From the NCBI GenBank assembly GCA_024742995.1, contig JANSXK010000001.1, positions 1-64,000 of the forward strand: a DNA stretch of 64,000 nt. Direction: 5' to 3'. The stretch is from Gammaproteobacteria bacterium. Its GTDB lineage: Bacteria > Pseudomonadota > Gammaproteobacteria > Legionellales > Legionellaceae. The translations under genes and the position numbers were made by a program. Positions 47,684 to 58,489 of the stretch are shown piece by piece; position 1 is the stretch's first letter; every line of letters begins with the position of its first letter. The notes under the pieces are model-generated. The model was given only the letters and a program-made list of their open reading frames with translations. It was not told the DNA's origin and did no database searches.

Positions 47684-49695
47684 TGCAGAGGAGTAAATAT
47701 CTCTTGTCCTGATGGTGATGGCACATTATCTCTAAACAATGTAAATCCACAAGCCGTGATCATGCTAGATGCAACAGTTGCGACTGCCACGGCAGAGTTT
47801 GGTAAGCTCCATCCAATGATAGCACTCAAATTTGTTGCAATTGAGTTTAAGCCGGTGTGGAGCAATAGGGTGCCAACCACCGTCGTACTACTGCTTAAGA
47901 TTAAGCCGAGGAGCATGATAAGGGCTGTGAGCCCTGCAACCATCATGAACATCCCAGTAAGTAAAAGTGACGCAGAAAAAAAATCGTTTGTCGGAGGTGG
48001 GGGGTTAATGGCATAGCCATAAATCTCATCAGAAGCGGAGTGCTGTCTCTCTGGTTTTTGCGGTGCTTCAGACCGTTGTTGATGCAAGGTATCAAATTGA
48101 TTATGTAGGATATACAACCCAAGCGCTTGTATTCCTGGTGGATTCGATGCTGTTATCTCTATAGCAAATCCTTTAAGTGTCTGAAGGTTGTTACGGTAAG
48201 CTTCTTCGTCCCACTCCATATTCTGCATATCAGTTCTAGGGAGATAGAGTGTATTAAGAATAGTCTGTAGCAAAGATTTGAGACGCACACAGTGTTCTTG
48301 GCTGCTTGTGTCGTCATCTGCGAGAGAGATAATGCCTTGTAATACTTGAATATGAGTATGACAAGACCAGTTCTTTTGTTGGATCAAACGTATGAGCAAA
48401 GATGCTTTTGATTTTAGTAAGTCTTTTAATTCTGCTATGGGTGATTCATCATTGAACAGATCGAGTTCTTTCCGCATGGCACGGATATCTTGCATATCTT
48501 CAAAGGCTGTTTGCACAGATAAGGCCAAAGAATTGGGATCATTGTCACTTACATCTGACGCATTTACTGATGTTGTGTTGGAGGAGTGTTGTTTTCCGAT
48601 TTGTTTTTGTAGAGCTAGGACACTGCGTGCATCAATTTCAGTTTGCTGTAGTGATATTTTTTGTGCAGGGTTGGTGGGGCGGCCTTTTAGCAAGAGACGA
48701 AAACATTGCGCAAAGCCATTATACAAACAAGCTCCATCTCCAATGGTATGGTAATAACCATTGCCGTACACATGCCAATGAATATTATTGACACAGTACA
48801 TATGGATGGTTTGAGGATTTGATGTGCCTGCAGGAATCGTTGTTTGTTGAATATCATTGGTAATTGGCGTGGTTGAAAATCCTAAGTCAAATAAATGTGC
48901 TAACGCTTTGGCTTCGATGTCTGTTGCGTGCTCACAAGGATCACTTTGATAAATTAAATAAGTATTCCAAGAACGTGTGCCACTTTTTTCAATGAACTGT
49001 TGTTTGATAGCTTCAAATGTTGCCAGCTTTGCAGCGCTCAATGCTTTTGCAATATCCCATTGGCTGGCATCATATCGATCGAGAAAATGTGTTTTGATTT
49101 CTTCAAAATCGTTTTTTGCTGCTGAAGGCTCAGAGGCGTCTTTATCATCGATGACTGAGTGTAATAATTGTTCCCATTTAGGTTCACCATATTTGTTTAT
49201 GAAAAAGGAGCGTCGCTCTAAAAATCCTTGGATTGACTGATCAAAAATCAACCGCAACCACTCTTGTTCCAGGTCTGTTTCTTGCGTAGAGAATGCTTCT
49301 GTTGCTGCAGCTTCTATCAATGAAGATTTAGGCATACAGCGTTTGATAAAATCTTGCTTTGCAGTGATAAAATCACGTGTGTCAGATGAATCTCGCTTCT
49401 CTTGGTATGGATCACATTGTGCATTCCACCGTTCTGTGCCCATGACATGTATGTTTTCTTTGCATACTTGTTGGGTATATGCTGCGTCACTTTGCATATA
49501 GGCAATTGTACGTGCACGTAACGCCGGTGCTAAAATGATTTGTAAGGTCTGTTCATCAGCTTCATAGAGCAAAAAATTTAATTTTTCATCAAAGGTGTCA
49601 CCAGGGATACCGTGCTCATTTGCTTTGACAATAAAGTACGTCTGATTTTGTTCAGAAGAAAACAAGATGTCTTTGATTTGTTCGATGGTTAACAT
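47668..49695 (-). CDS. Hypothetical protein with an OTU-protease-like Asp-Gly-x-Cys core
   Basis: 675 aa, no known family by direct recall. Residues 318-328 read TIGDGACLYNGF-like (D320, C323), matching the DG-x-C motif of OTU deubiquitinases, with NNIHWHVYGN (H306) just before it, which could supply the catalytic His in a permuted order. The N-terminal third has degenerate repeats ending in Trp (MGTERW, YGEPKW, YDASQW, SGTRSW at W90, W174, W213, W243). After a helical part come two hydrophobic segments, about residues 575-600 and 605-650. It sits 23 nt after lptB and overlaps lnt. Protease function is a hypothesis; a chance motif is possible. Confidence 0.65.
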   Translation of the reverse strand: MLTIEQIKDILFSSEQNQTYFIVKANEHGIPGDTFDEKLNFLLYEADEQTLQIILAPALRARTIAYMQSDAAYTQQVCKENIHVMGTERWNAQCDPYQEKRDSSDTRDFITAKQDFIKRCMPKSSLIEAAATEAFSTQETDLEQEWLRLIFDQSIQGFLERRSFFINKYGEPKWEQLLHSVIDDKDASEPSAAKNDFEEIKTHFLDRYDASQWDIAKALSAAKLATFEAIKQQFIEKSGTRSWNTYLIYQSDPCEHATDIEAKALAHLFDLGFSTTPITNDIQQTTIPAGTSNPQTIHMYCVNNIHWHVYGNGYYHTIGDGACLYNGFAQCFRLLLKGRPTNPAQKISLQQTEIDARSVLALQKQIGKQHSSNTTSVNASDVSDNDPNSLALSVQTAFEDMQDIRAMRKELDLFNDESPIAELKDLLKSKASLLIRLIQQKNWSCHTHIQVLQGIISLADDDTSSQEHCVRLKSLLQTILNTLYLPRTDMQNMEWDEEAYRNNLQTLKGFAIEITASNPPGIQALGLYILHNQFDTLHQQRSEAPQKPERQHSASDEIYGYAINPPPPTNDFFSASLLLTGMFMMVAGLTALIMLLGLILSSSTTVVGTLLLHTGLNSIATNLSAIIGWSLPNSAVAVATVASSMITACGFTLFRDNVPSPSGQEIFTPLQWILG

Positions 49696-49718
49696 AGGGT
49701 TTTTTGGTTAAATTATAA

Positions 49719-50444
49719 TTACAATGAAAAATTTTCACCCAAGTATACCGCACGTACTTGTTGGTTAGCAAGGATGTTTTGTGGCGAGCCTTCGCAGAGT
49801 ATATGGCCTTGATTGACGATATAGGCGCGCTGGCAAATATCGAGTGTTTCGCGCACATTATGATCGGTGATTAAAACGCCGATATTTTTCTGACACAATT
49901 GCATAATAATTTTTTTGATATCTAAAACTGAGATTGGATCTACGCCAGCAAAAGGCTCATCAAGCAAAACAAACCGGGGTTCTATTGCCAAAGCGCGAGC
50001 AATTTCTACACGTCGACGTTCACCCCCAGACAAACTCATTCCCAAATGATCTCGCAGGGGTGCAATGTGAAATTCTTCGAGTAATTGTTCTAATAAATCT
50101 AATCGCTGTTTTGTTTTGAGCTCACGTCGCAATTGCAAAATGGCCATGATATTGTTAGCTACGGTCATTTTTCGAAATATAGACGCTTCTTGAGGTAAAT
50201 AACCAATGCCCAAACGTGCCCGACGATGCATTGCTTTTTTAGTGATGTTTTTTTCGTTCAGTAATATTTTGCCACTATCACAAGCTTGCAAGCCAACTAT
50301 CATATAAAAACAAGTGGTTTTTCCTGCGCCATTGGGGCCTAACAGCCCTACGCATTCCCCACTTTGTAGGGATAACGACACATCGGAGACCACGGTGCGG
50401 GTTTTAAAGGATTTTTTGAGGTGCAATGCTTGTAATTGATTCAT
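49719..50444 (-). CDS. lptB: LPS-transport ABC ATPase LptB
   Basis: The ATPase that powers LPS extraction by LptFG. Walker A GPNGAGKT (36-43), signature [15 protein letters not shown] and Walker [14 protein letters not shown] are present, and the length of 241 aa is typical. Its start overlaps lptA by 4 nt. lptF and lptG are not in this window. Confidence 0.96.
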   Translation of the reverse strand: MNQLQALHLKKSFKTRTVVSDVSLSLQSGECVGLLGPNGAGKTTCFYMIVGLQACDSGKILLNEKNITKKAMHRRARLGIGYLPQEASIFRKMTVANNIMAILQLRRELKTKQRLDLLEQLLEEFHIAPLRDHLGMSLSGGERRRVEIARALAIEPRFVLLDEPFAGVDPISVLDIKKIIMQLCQKNIGVLITDHNVRETLDICQRAYIVNQGHILCEGSPQNILANQQVRAVYLGENFSL

Positions 50445-50950
50445 AAACGTTTCTCTGGGTGCACAACGATAGTGGTTTGTTCTCCAGGTTTAAACATCGA
50501 GACGACGTGCTGGGTCTTAATATAATAATGAAGCATAGGAGAACTCATATGATGTCGACCTTGTCTGACGCGGGCGTGCCCAATCAGTGCCACGCGTTGC
50601 TGAATGGGATCATACAACATTTTGTCAGCATATGCATGTAGGAGAGGTTTTCCTCGTTCAGGTAATGTCCAATAATGAGCCTGAGAATGCTTGTCACCTT
50701 CTATTTCAGCGGTGATCAATTGATTTTTATGATTTGTTTGGGTTCGGGCTTTGGCGGCACGAATATGTGTGCTGCCTTGGTCTAATATAACACCGCCACT
50801 GTAAACACCAAGGTGTGTGTTTTGATTTAAATCCGCTGCACCTGCCTGTACGGTTAACAATGATTTATTATCTTCAGGAAGCGCAAGAAGGCATTGAGAC
50901 AAGCCAAGCAATAGAAATGCTATGGTAGCGTTAACCTTTCTTTGGCACAT
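50441..50950 (-). CDS. lptA: Periplasmic LPS-binding protein LptA
   Basis: Bridges inner and outer membrane in LPS transport. A signal peptide ([19 protein letters not shown], cleavage near LLA) precedes a beta-jellyroll domain with [19 protein letters not shown] and [18 protein letters not shown]. Start ATG 50950 with GAGGA upstream; this makes a 20-nt overlap with lptC. 169 aa is close to the usual size. Confidence 0.92.
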   Translation of the reverse strand: MCQRKVNATIAFLLLGLSQCLLALPEDNKSLLTVQAGAADLNQNTHLGVYSGGVILDQGSTHIRAAKARTQTNHKNQLITAEIEGDKHSQAHYWTLPERGKPLLHAYADKMLYDPIQQRVALIGHARVRQGRHHMSSPMLHYYIKTQHVVSMFKPGEQTTIVVHPEKRL

Positions 50951-51497
50951 AATGTCCTCTGGCATCAGAAAGTAAGCGTACATGACTGGTGGCTAAATCC
51001 ACCTCTATTCCTTTCGATTGCACCTGATTTCCTGCTTGGGTTAGTGTGACCTCCACGTTTGAAGTGGCTTTCTTTTGATGTGGGAAATAAATCAATTGCT
51101 CAGTATGCAATAACGTTTCACTATGATCCGATTTTTCTTGGCGGATATTTACATCGTGATGGAAGGTAACTTTTTGAGTGCCTTCTACGGCTGTGGCTTC
51201 TTTGGCACGAATATCCCAAGGGTTTTGATCGTCTTCATTCGTAATAATATGCGGCGTGGTTAAGAGATGTTGATTGTGCTTCGGGATATGTTGCATCAGA
51301 GGTGTTTCTAAGAAATGAATCAACTGTCCTTTGGTGTCATATTGACGATATTGAAGATCATAAATCATCACATTGGATGTTTTCGCCAAGGTTTCACTGT
51401 CTAAGAGATGAGGGATAGACTGGTGTTGCAAGATTTGCCAAGTTAAACTGAGGATTGACAACAGCGTGCACCCCCCTAACCATGTGCCGCGTGTCAT
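50931..51497 (-). CDS. lptC: LPS export protein LptC
   Basis: A single-span inner-membrane protein with a periplasmic jellyroll that receives LPS from LptBFG and hands it to LptA. The N-terminal span is WLGGCTLLSILSLTWQIL; the domain carries YDTKGQLIHFLETPLMQH, WDIRAKEATAVEGTQKVTFH and [16 protein letters not shown]. 188 aa. It overlaps kdsC by 4 nt, in the conserved kdsC-lptC-lptA order. Confidence 0.92.
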   Translation of the reverse strand: MTRGTWLGGCTLLSILSLTWQILQHQSIPHLLDSETLAKTSNVMIYDLQYRQYDTKGQLIHFLETPLMQHIPKHNQHLLTTPHIITNEDDQNPWDIRAKEATAVEGTQKVTFHHDVNIRQEKSDHSETLLHTEQLIYFPHQKKATSNVEVTLTQAGNQVQSKGIEVDLATSHVRLLSDARGHYVPKKG

Positions 51498-52021
51498 GAG
51501 TGAATATACCGCTCAATGGCTTCTGTGGTTTTATTTTGAGTGGCCAAAATAAAATCACAAGCTTCGCGCAATCCACCATCACCACCAGCTAAAACCGTTG
51601 TCCAATCAGCATGAGATTTGATATGTGCAACGGCATTCGCAACAGCAATTGAAAATCCGACTTGTTGCATGATGGGTAAATCTACAACATCATCGCCGAT
51701 ATAGGCAAATTCTTCATCAGCCAATTGTAGGGTTGATTTCAAGCTGTCATAAGCTTGCTTTTTATTAATTTGACCTTTGAAATAATGATGAATACCCAAT
51801 TGTTCCATACGGTGATCTATAACAGCGTTGAATGATCCCGTGATGACGGCTACTTCAATGTTTGCCGCCATTAATAATTTTAATCCGACGCCATCTTGAA
51901 CATTAAAAGATTTCAATTCGTTGCCGTGATTGTCGATGTAATTAAGGCCATTGGTGAGTACGCCATCAACGTCACAAATGAGGCATTTGATTTTGTGGAT
52001 TTTATCTGACAGCTGATCCAT
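51494..52021 (-). CDS. kdsC: 3-deoxy-D-manno-octulosonate 8-phosphate phosphatase
   Basis: A HAD-family enzyme that dephosphorylates KDO-8-phosphate. The nucleophile and general acid are D17 and D19 in ICDVDGVLTNG, followed by DNHGNELKSFNVQDGVGLKLL and the AYIGDDVVDLPIM motif for Mg2+. 175 aa is standard. It lies 8 nt after kdsD and overlaps lptC by 4 nt. Confidence 0.95.
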   Translation of the reverse strand: MDQLSDKIHKIKCLICDVDGVLTNGLNYIDNHGNELKSFNVQDGVGLKLLMAANIEVAVITGSFNAVIDHRMEQLGIHHYFKGQINKKQAYDSLKSTLQLADEEFAYIGDDVVDLPIMQQVGFSIAVANAVAHIKSHADWTTVLAGGDGGLREACDFILATQNKTTEAIERYIHS

Positions 52022-52029
52022 AAAAACTC

Positions 52030-53019
52030 CTAATAGACGCCAGCGCGCAGCAGATCATGCAAGTGAATAACGGCCGCGGGTTGTTTTTCAGTATTTGTGA
52101 CCACAAGCGCGGTCACCACATGTTTATGCATGAGCGCTAAAGCTTCTGCAGCCAAAGCACCTGGTTGTATGGTGAGGCAATTGTGGGTCATGACTTGGTG
52201 CAGGGGGGTAGTATTGATATCACATTCTTTATTGAGCGTACGTCGGATATCTCCGTCGGTATAAATGCCTGTCAACAAACCTTGTTTATTAATCACACAA
52301 GTCATGCCTAACTTCTTGGCTGTGACTTCAATCAACGCTTCACGAATGGTCGCCTCTTCTGACATGATTGGCAAATCCTCGCCACAATGCCAGATATCAT
52401 CAATGCGTACTAATAAACGTTTGCCCAAGACGCCACCCGGATGTGAGAAGGCAAAATCTTCTGAAGAAAAACCACGGGCTTGCAATAAAGCAATGGCCAA
52501 TGCATCACCCATCACCAAAGATACAGTAGTACTAGTGGTGGGTGCTAGCCCTAAGGGGCAGGCTTCTTGTGCGATACTGATATCTAAGTGAACATCAGCG
52601 GTTGTTGCTAAAATGGAGTCTGGGTGACCGGTTAATGTGATCATGGGCACATCCAGCCGTTTTAACAAAGGAAGTAAGACCATCAGTTCTTGGGTATTTC
52701 CAGAATGAGAAATAGCTAATACAGTATCCTGAGGCGTGATCATGCCGACATCACCGTGACTGGCTTCGCCTGGATGCATAAAAAATGCAGGTGTGCCGGT
52801 GCTGGATAAAGTAGCCGCTATTTTATTAGCAATATGACCCGATTTTCCCATGCCTGTGACCACAACGCGGCCTTTACAAGCCAGGAGCAATTCACAAGCT
52901 GCTTCAAAACGTTCATCGATGCGTTTGCTTAATTCAAATACTGCCTGTGCTTCGGTTTCAATAACGGCCAGGCCAAGCTCACAGAAATTCATGGATGTTA
53001 TGCCAAGATTAATAAACAA
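52030..53019 (-). CDS. kdsD: Arabinose-5-phosphate isomerase
   Basis: Converts ribulose-5-phosphate to arabinose-5-phosphate for KDO synthesis. An N-terminal SIS sugar-isomerase domain (GMGKSGHIANKIAATLSSTG, HPGEASHGDVGMI, ISHSGNTQEL) is followed by two CBS domains (ending VTALVVTNTEKQPAAVIHLHDL). 329 aa from ATG 53019; an alternative start at 52992 (MNFCELG) is possible. First gene of kdsD-kdsC-lptC-lptA-lptB. Confidence 0.95.
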   Translation of the reverse strand: MFINLGITSMNFCELGLAVIETEAQAVFELSKRIDERFEAACELLLACKGRVVVTGMGKSGHIANKIAATLSSTGTPAFFMHPGEASHGDVGMITPQDTVLAISHSGNTQELMVLLPLLKRLDVPMITLTGHPDSILATTADVHLDISIAQEACPLGLAPTTSTTVSLVMGDALAIALLQARGFSSEDFAFSHPGGVLGKRLLVRIDDIWHCGEDLPIMSEEATIREALIEVTAKKLGMTCVINKQGLLTGIYTDGDIRRTLNKECDINTTPLHQVMTHNCLTIQPGALAAEALALMHKHVVTALVVTNTEKQPAAVIHLHDLLRAGVY

Positions 53020-53039
53020 TAGTACGGAATGTTAACATA

Positions 53040-53069
53040 ATTATCGTTATGAAGTGATAGATTGCTCAA
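53040..53069 (-). promoter_or_regulatory. Possible sigma70 promoter of the kdsD operon
   Basis: On the minus strand TTGAGC (53064-53069) and GATAAT (53040-53045) are 18 bp apart, about 20 bp above the kdsD start. No equally good match was found for mlaF on the other strand. Confidence 0.4.
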
Positions 53070-53183
53070 AAAATAAATATGTTTTTGACGGTATCATTGT
53101 TTCCAGTTCTTTTTAAGCATCCAATCTGGCGCATTCTTATGAGACCCTATATACTCAAATTATAAAATCACTGAGATGATGCC

Positions 53184-53990
53184 ATGTCCGCAACACCAGA
53201 TCATTTGGTTGCCATCAATAATCTAAGCTTCAGCCATCAGGATCACCTGATCTTTGATGATGTGACGATTACTGTGCCTCGAGGCAAAATCATTGCCATC
53301 ATGGGACCTAGCGGTAGTGGCAAAACCACTTTGTTACGCTTGATTGGTGGATTGTTGCGTCCAGATGCAGGCACTATCGAAGTCAATGACCAAGATGTGC
53401 ATCGTTTAAAACGACACCAATTGGACATCCTGCGGCGTAAGATGGGATTGCTATTTCAATCCGGGGCATTGTTTTCGCATTTGACTGTGTTTGAAAATGT
53501 GGCGTTTCCATTGCGTGAACATACTGATTTAAACCCTGTGTTGCTCCACGATTTGGTATTGATGAAATTAGAAGCCGTAGGGTTACGTGGTACGTCGGAT
53601 ATGATGCCAGCTGAATTGTCCGGAGGGATGTCGAGACGAGTGGCATTGGCAAGAGCCATGGCTTTGGATCCTGAGTTGATGATGTACGATGAACCTTTCA
53701 CCGGACAGGATCCTATTTCAATGGGGGTGTTGATTCGTTTGATTAAACATTTGAATGAACTTTTGAATCTTACCACAATCATCGTATCGCATGATGTTGA
53801 GGAAACTTGTTCCATTGCTGATTATGTGTATTTGATTGCGCATGGTAAAGTCATTGGAGAAGGGGAGCCACAAGTGTTACGCGCTTCTACAGAGCCGCAA
53901 ATCAGTCAATTTATGCATGGGGAAGCTGATGGTGCTGTGCCATTTCATTATCCTGCAAAGCCGTATATTGAGGAATTATTAGATGATTGA
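53184..53990 (+). CDS. mlaF: Phospholipid-transport ABC ATPase MlaF
   Basis: Powers the Mla system that keeps the outer membrane asymmetric. Walker A GPSGSGKT (41-48), signature LSGGMSRRVALARAM and Walker B MMYDEPFTGQDP are conserved. 268 aa. It overlaps mlaE by 8 nt and heads mlaFEDCB-ibaG-murA, divergent from kdsD as in enterics. Confidence 0.96.
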   Translation: MSATPDHLVAINNLSFSHQDHLIFDDVTITVPRGKIIAIMGPSGSGKTTLLRLIGGLLRPDAGTIEVNDQDVHRLKRHQLDILRRKMGLLFQSGALFSHLTVFENVAFPLREHTDLNPVLLHDLVLMKLEAVGLRGTSDMMPAELSGGMSRRVALARAMALDPELMMYDEPFTGQDPISMGVLIRLIKHLNELLNLTTIIVSHDVEETCSIADYVYLIAHGKVIGEGEPQVLRASTEPQISQFMHGEADGAVPFHYPAKPYIEELLDD

Positions 53991-54765
53991 TCATTTCGAG
54001 CGCTTAGGTTCTAGGACCATCAGCGCAGTACAAACATTTGGCCAATCGGGCTTCTTTTTACTGCGCATCATTTTTCAAAGACCCCATATGGCGCGGTTTT
54101 GGCCAGCGTTATGTGATCAATTATATTTTGTCGGTGTCTTGTCATTTTTGATTGTTGTGGTTTCTGGCTTGTTTATTGGTATGGTTGTGGGGTTACAAGG
54201 ATTTCATATTTTGCAGAAATTTGGCGCCGTGAGCCAAGTGGGTCAACTATTAGCATTGAGTATTACTCGAGAATTGGGACCCGTATTGACGGCATTGTTA
54301 TTTGCAGGCCGCGCAGGATCTGCACTCACTGCTGAAATTGGTTTGATGAAAGCCACCGAGCAATTAGCAAGTATGGATATGATGGGTGTGGATCCTTTAC
54401 GCCGTATTATTTACCCACGTTTTTGGGCTGGCATGATTGCGTTGCCTGTATTAGGATTAATTTTTTCAATGGTTGCTGTGTACGGTGGCTATTGGACCAG
54501 TGTGCAATGGTTGGGTGTTGATGCGGGAAGTTTTTGGTCCAATATGCAAGGCGCGGTTGATTTTCATATGGATGTTGTTTCCGGCGTGGTGAAAAGTATT
54601 GTATTCGCGTTTTTAGTGATTTGGATTGCTTTGTTTCAAGGGTTTACTTGTGAACCAACTGCAGAGGGGATCAGTCAAGCGACAACACGTACGGTGGTTT
54701 GTGGTTCACTTGCTGTGTTGGGCTTTGATTTTTTATTGACGGCAATGATGATTGGAGGTTGGTGA
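53983..54765 (+). CDS. mlaE: Phospholipid-transport permease MlaE
   Basis: The membrane subunit of the MlaFEDB complex. Five to six spans with the family blocks VGLQGFHILQKFGAVSQVG, SITRELGPVLTALLFAGRAG and MKATEQLASMDMMGVDPLRR are visible. 260 aa. Its stop directly abuts the mlaD start. Confidence 0.95.
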   Translation: MIDHFERLGSRTISAVQTFGQSGFFLLRIIFQRPHMARFWPALCDQLYFVGVLSFLIVVVSGLFIGMVVGLQGFHILQKFGAVSQVGQLLALSITRELGPVLTALLFAGRAGSALTAEIGLMKATEQLASMDMMGVDPLRRIIYPRFWAGMIALPVLGLIFSMVAVYGGYWTSVQWLGVDAGSFWSNMQGAVDFHMDVVSGVVKSIVFAFLVIWIALFQGFTCEPTAEGISQATTRTVVCGSLAVLGFDFLLTAMMIGGW

Positions 54766-55248
54766 ATGAAAAAACAACACTATCGATATATGCATGTGAG
54801 TGTTGGTGTATTGATGCTTATGGGTTTGTTGGCGTTCATGTTTTTAGCGATGAAAGTCAGTGGCATGTCGTCGTTTATTGAGGCATCTCAGTATTCTGTT
54901 TCAGCCGACTTTTCAGATATTGGTGGTTTGAAAGTACGCGCACCTGTGACGGTTGCAGGGGTAAAGGTTGGGGAAGTGACCCATATTGAATTACAGCCTA
55001 ATGATTTAAGTGCCAAGGTGACGATGGCTTTACGGAGTGATAAGCACATCCCTTATGAAGATGTGTCTGCAAGAATTTTGACAGAAGGTTTATTGGGGTC
55101 TAATTATATCAGTATTGTCCCTGGTTTCGATAGCGCTGATCCGCAACATCAATATTTGCATGCGGGTGATGTGATTGCTAAAACCCAGGAAGCTATTATT
55201 TTGGAAAATTTGATTGGCCAATTGTTATTTAATATTAATAAAAAATAG
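54766..55248 (+). CDS. mlaD: Phospholipid-binding MCE protein MlaD
   Basis: An inner-membrane-anchored MCE-domain protein that forms a hexameric ring over MlaE. One N-terminal span (VSVGVLMLMGLLAFMFLAM) precedes the MCE domain: VSADFSDIGGLKVRAPVTVA, GVKVGEVTHIEL and ILTEGLLGSNYISIVPG. 160 aa, slightly shorter than the E. coli protein. Confidence 0.94.
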   Translation: MKKQHYRYMHVSVGVLMLMGLLAFMFLAMKVSGMSSFIEASQYSVSADFSDIGGLKVRAPVTVAGVKVGEVTHIELQPNDLSAKVTMALRSDKHIPYEDVSARILTEGLLGSNYISIVPGFDSADPQHQYLHAGDVIAKTQEAIILENLIGQLLFNINKK

Positions 55249-55258
55249 GGGAGTAGGT

Positions 55259-55864
55259 ATGCGACGATTACGAAACATCCTAAGTTTGAGTTTGGCGTTG
55301 GTATTTTCTACCACAGTATTCGCACAATCTTCGCCGGTACCTATGTTAGAACAGACTGCACAACAAATCATTGCCACCCTTAAGACTCATAAATCCAGCC
55401 TAAAAAATGATCCTGCTATTGTTAATCAAGCCATTCGCACGTATTTATTGCCGCATATTGATGTTCGAGGCATGTCGCGATCTGTCTTAGGGCGACGTGC
55501 GTGGATGAATGCAAGTAAAGAAGAAAAAAAGGCCTTCAATCAAGCGTTCACACAATTGGTGATTCGAACGTATGCTGCGCCTTTAGCGGAGTACTCTGGT
55601 GAAACTGTGACCTTCATGCCAGTACGAGGTTCGACTGAAGCGCGTTTTATCCGCGTTAACTCAGTAATTGAGCGCCCCAATGGACAAAAAATTCCACTGA
55701 GTTATAATCTGGTGTCCAAATCTGGTCAATGGAAAGTTTACGATCTAAATGTCGAAGGAGTTAGCTTATTGCAAAGCTTTAGAACACAATTTGCTGATCA
55801 ATTGCGGCACGGTAGTATGAAGGATTTGATCAAACAGATGCAGGACAATAAAAAGGTGGCATAA
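55259..55864 (+). CDS. mlaC: Periplasmic phospholipid shuttle MlaC
   Basis: Carries phospholipids between the MlaA outer-membrane complex and MlaD. A signal peptide (MRRLRNILSLSLALVFSTTV, cleavage FAQ) precedes the MlaC fold with YLLPHIDVRGMSRSVLGR, FNQAFTQLVIRTYAAPLAEY and SKSGQWKVYDLNVEGVSL. Start ATG 55259 with GGGGAGTAGG upstream. 201 aa. It starts 10 nt after mlaD. Confidence 0.94.
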   Translation: MRRLRNILSLSLALVFSTTVFAQSSPVPMLEQTAQQIIATLKTHKSSLKNDPAIVNQAIRTYLLPHIDVRGMSRSVLGRRAWMNASKEEKKAFNQAFTQLVIRTYAAPLAEYSGETVTFMPVRGSTEARFIRVNSVIERPNGQKIPLSYNLVSKSGQWKVYDLNVEGVSLLQSFRTQFADQLRHGSMKDLIKQMQDNKKVA

Positions 55865-55871
55865 GAGTCTG

Positions 55872-56164
55872 ATGACTGAGAAAAATTATTTTAAGCCATT
55901 AAACCAACTCACATTTGAAACGGTGACAGAAAATAGACAACAATTTGTTCAATTGTTAGAGGCAGATGATTTGTCGTCTATTCATTGTGACTTAAGTGAT
56001 GTGGACAAGTGTGATAGTGCTGGCTTGGCGTTTTTGGTGGAAGCCAGGCGCTTGTGTCGTGCACAACGCACGATCTTGATCATTGAATATATTCCCGGAG
56101 AGATTCGCGCATTGGCGAAATTATATGGGGTAGAACAAATATTACAAGCAGGGGATGACTGTAT

Positions 56165-56168
<4 letters not shown>
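55872..56168 (+). CDS. mlaB: STAS-domain protein MlaB
   Basis: A small cytoplasmic STAS protein that stabilises and activates the MlaFE ATPase. The core strand-helix motif DLSDVDKCDSAGLAFLVEA with the conserved Ser is present. 98 aa. It overlaps ibaG by 4 nt. Sequence similarity in this family is low, so the name rests partly on its operon position. Confidence 0.9.
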
Positions 56169-58432
<2,264 letters not shown>

Positions 58433-58489
58433 ATCTAGAATACTTGAGTTTTCAATGTTGTCACTGTGCGCGGGACATTGGACAGGCAT

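Noticed and set aside
53085-53113. TTGACG upstream of mlaF as a -35 box
   Set aside because: No acceptable -10 hexamer lies 16-18 bp downstream.
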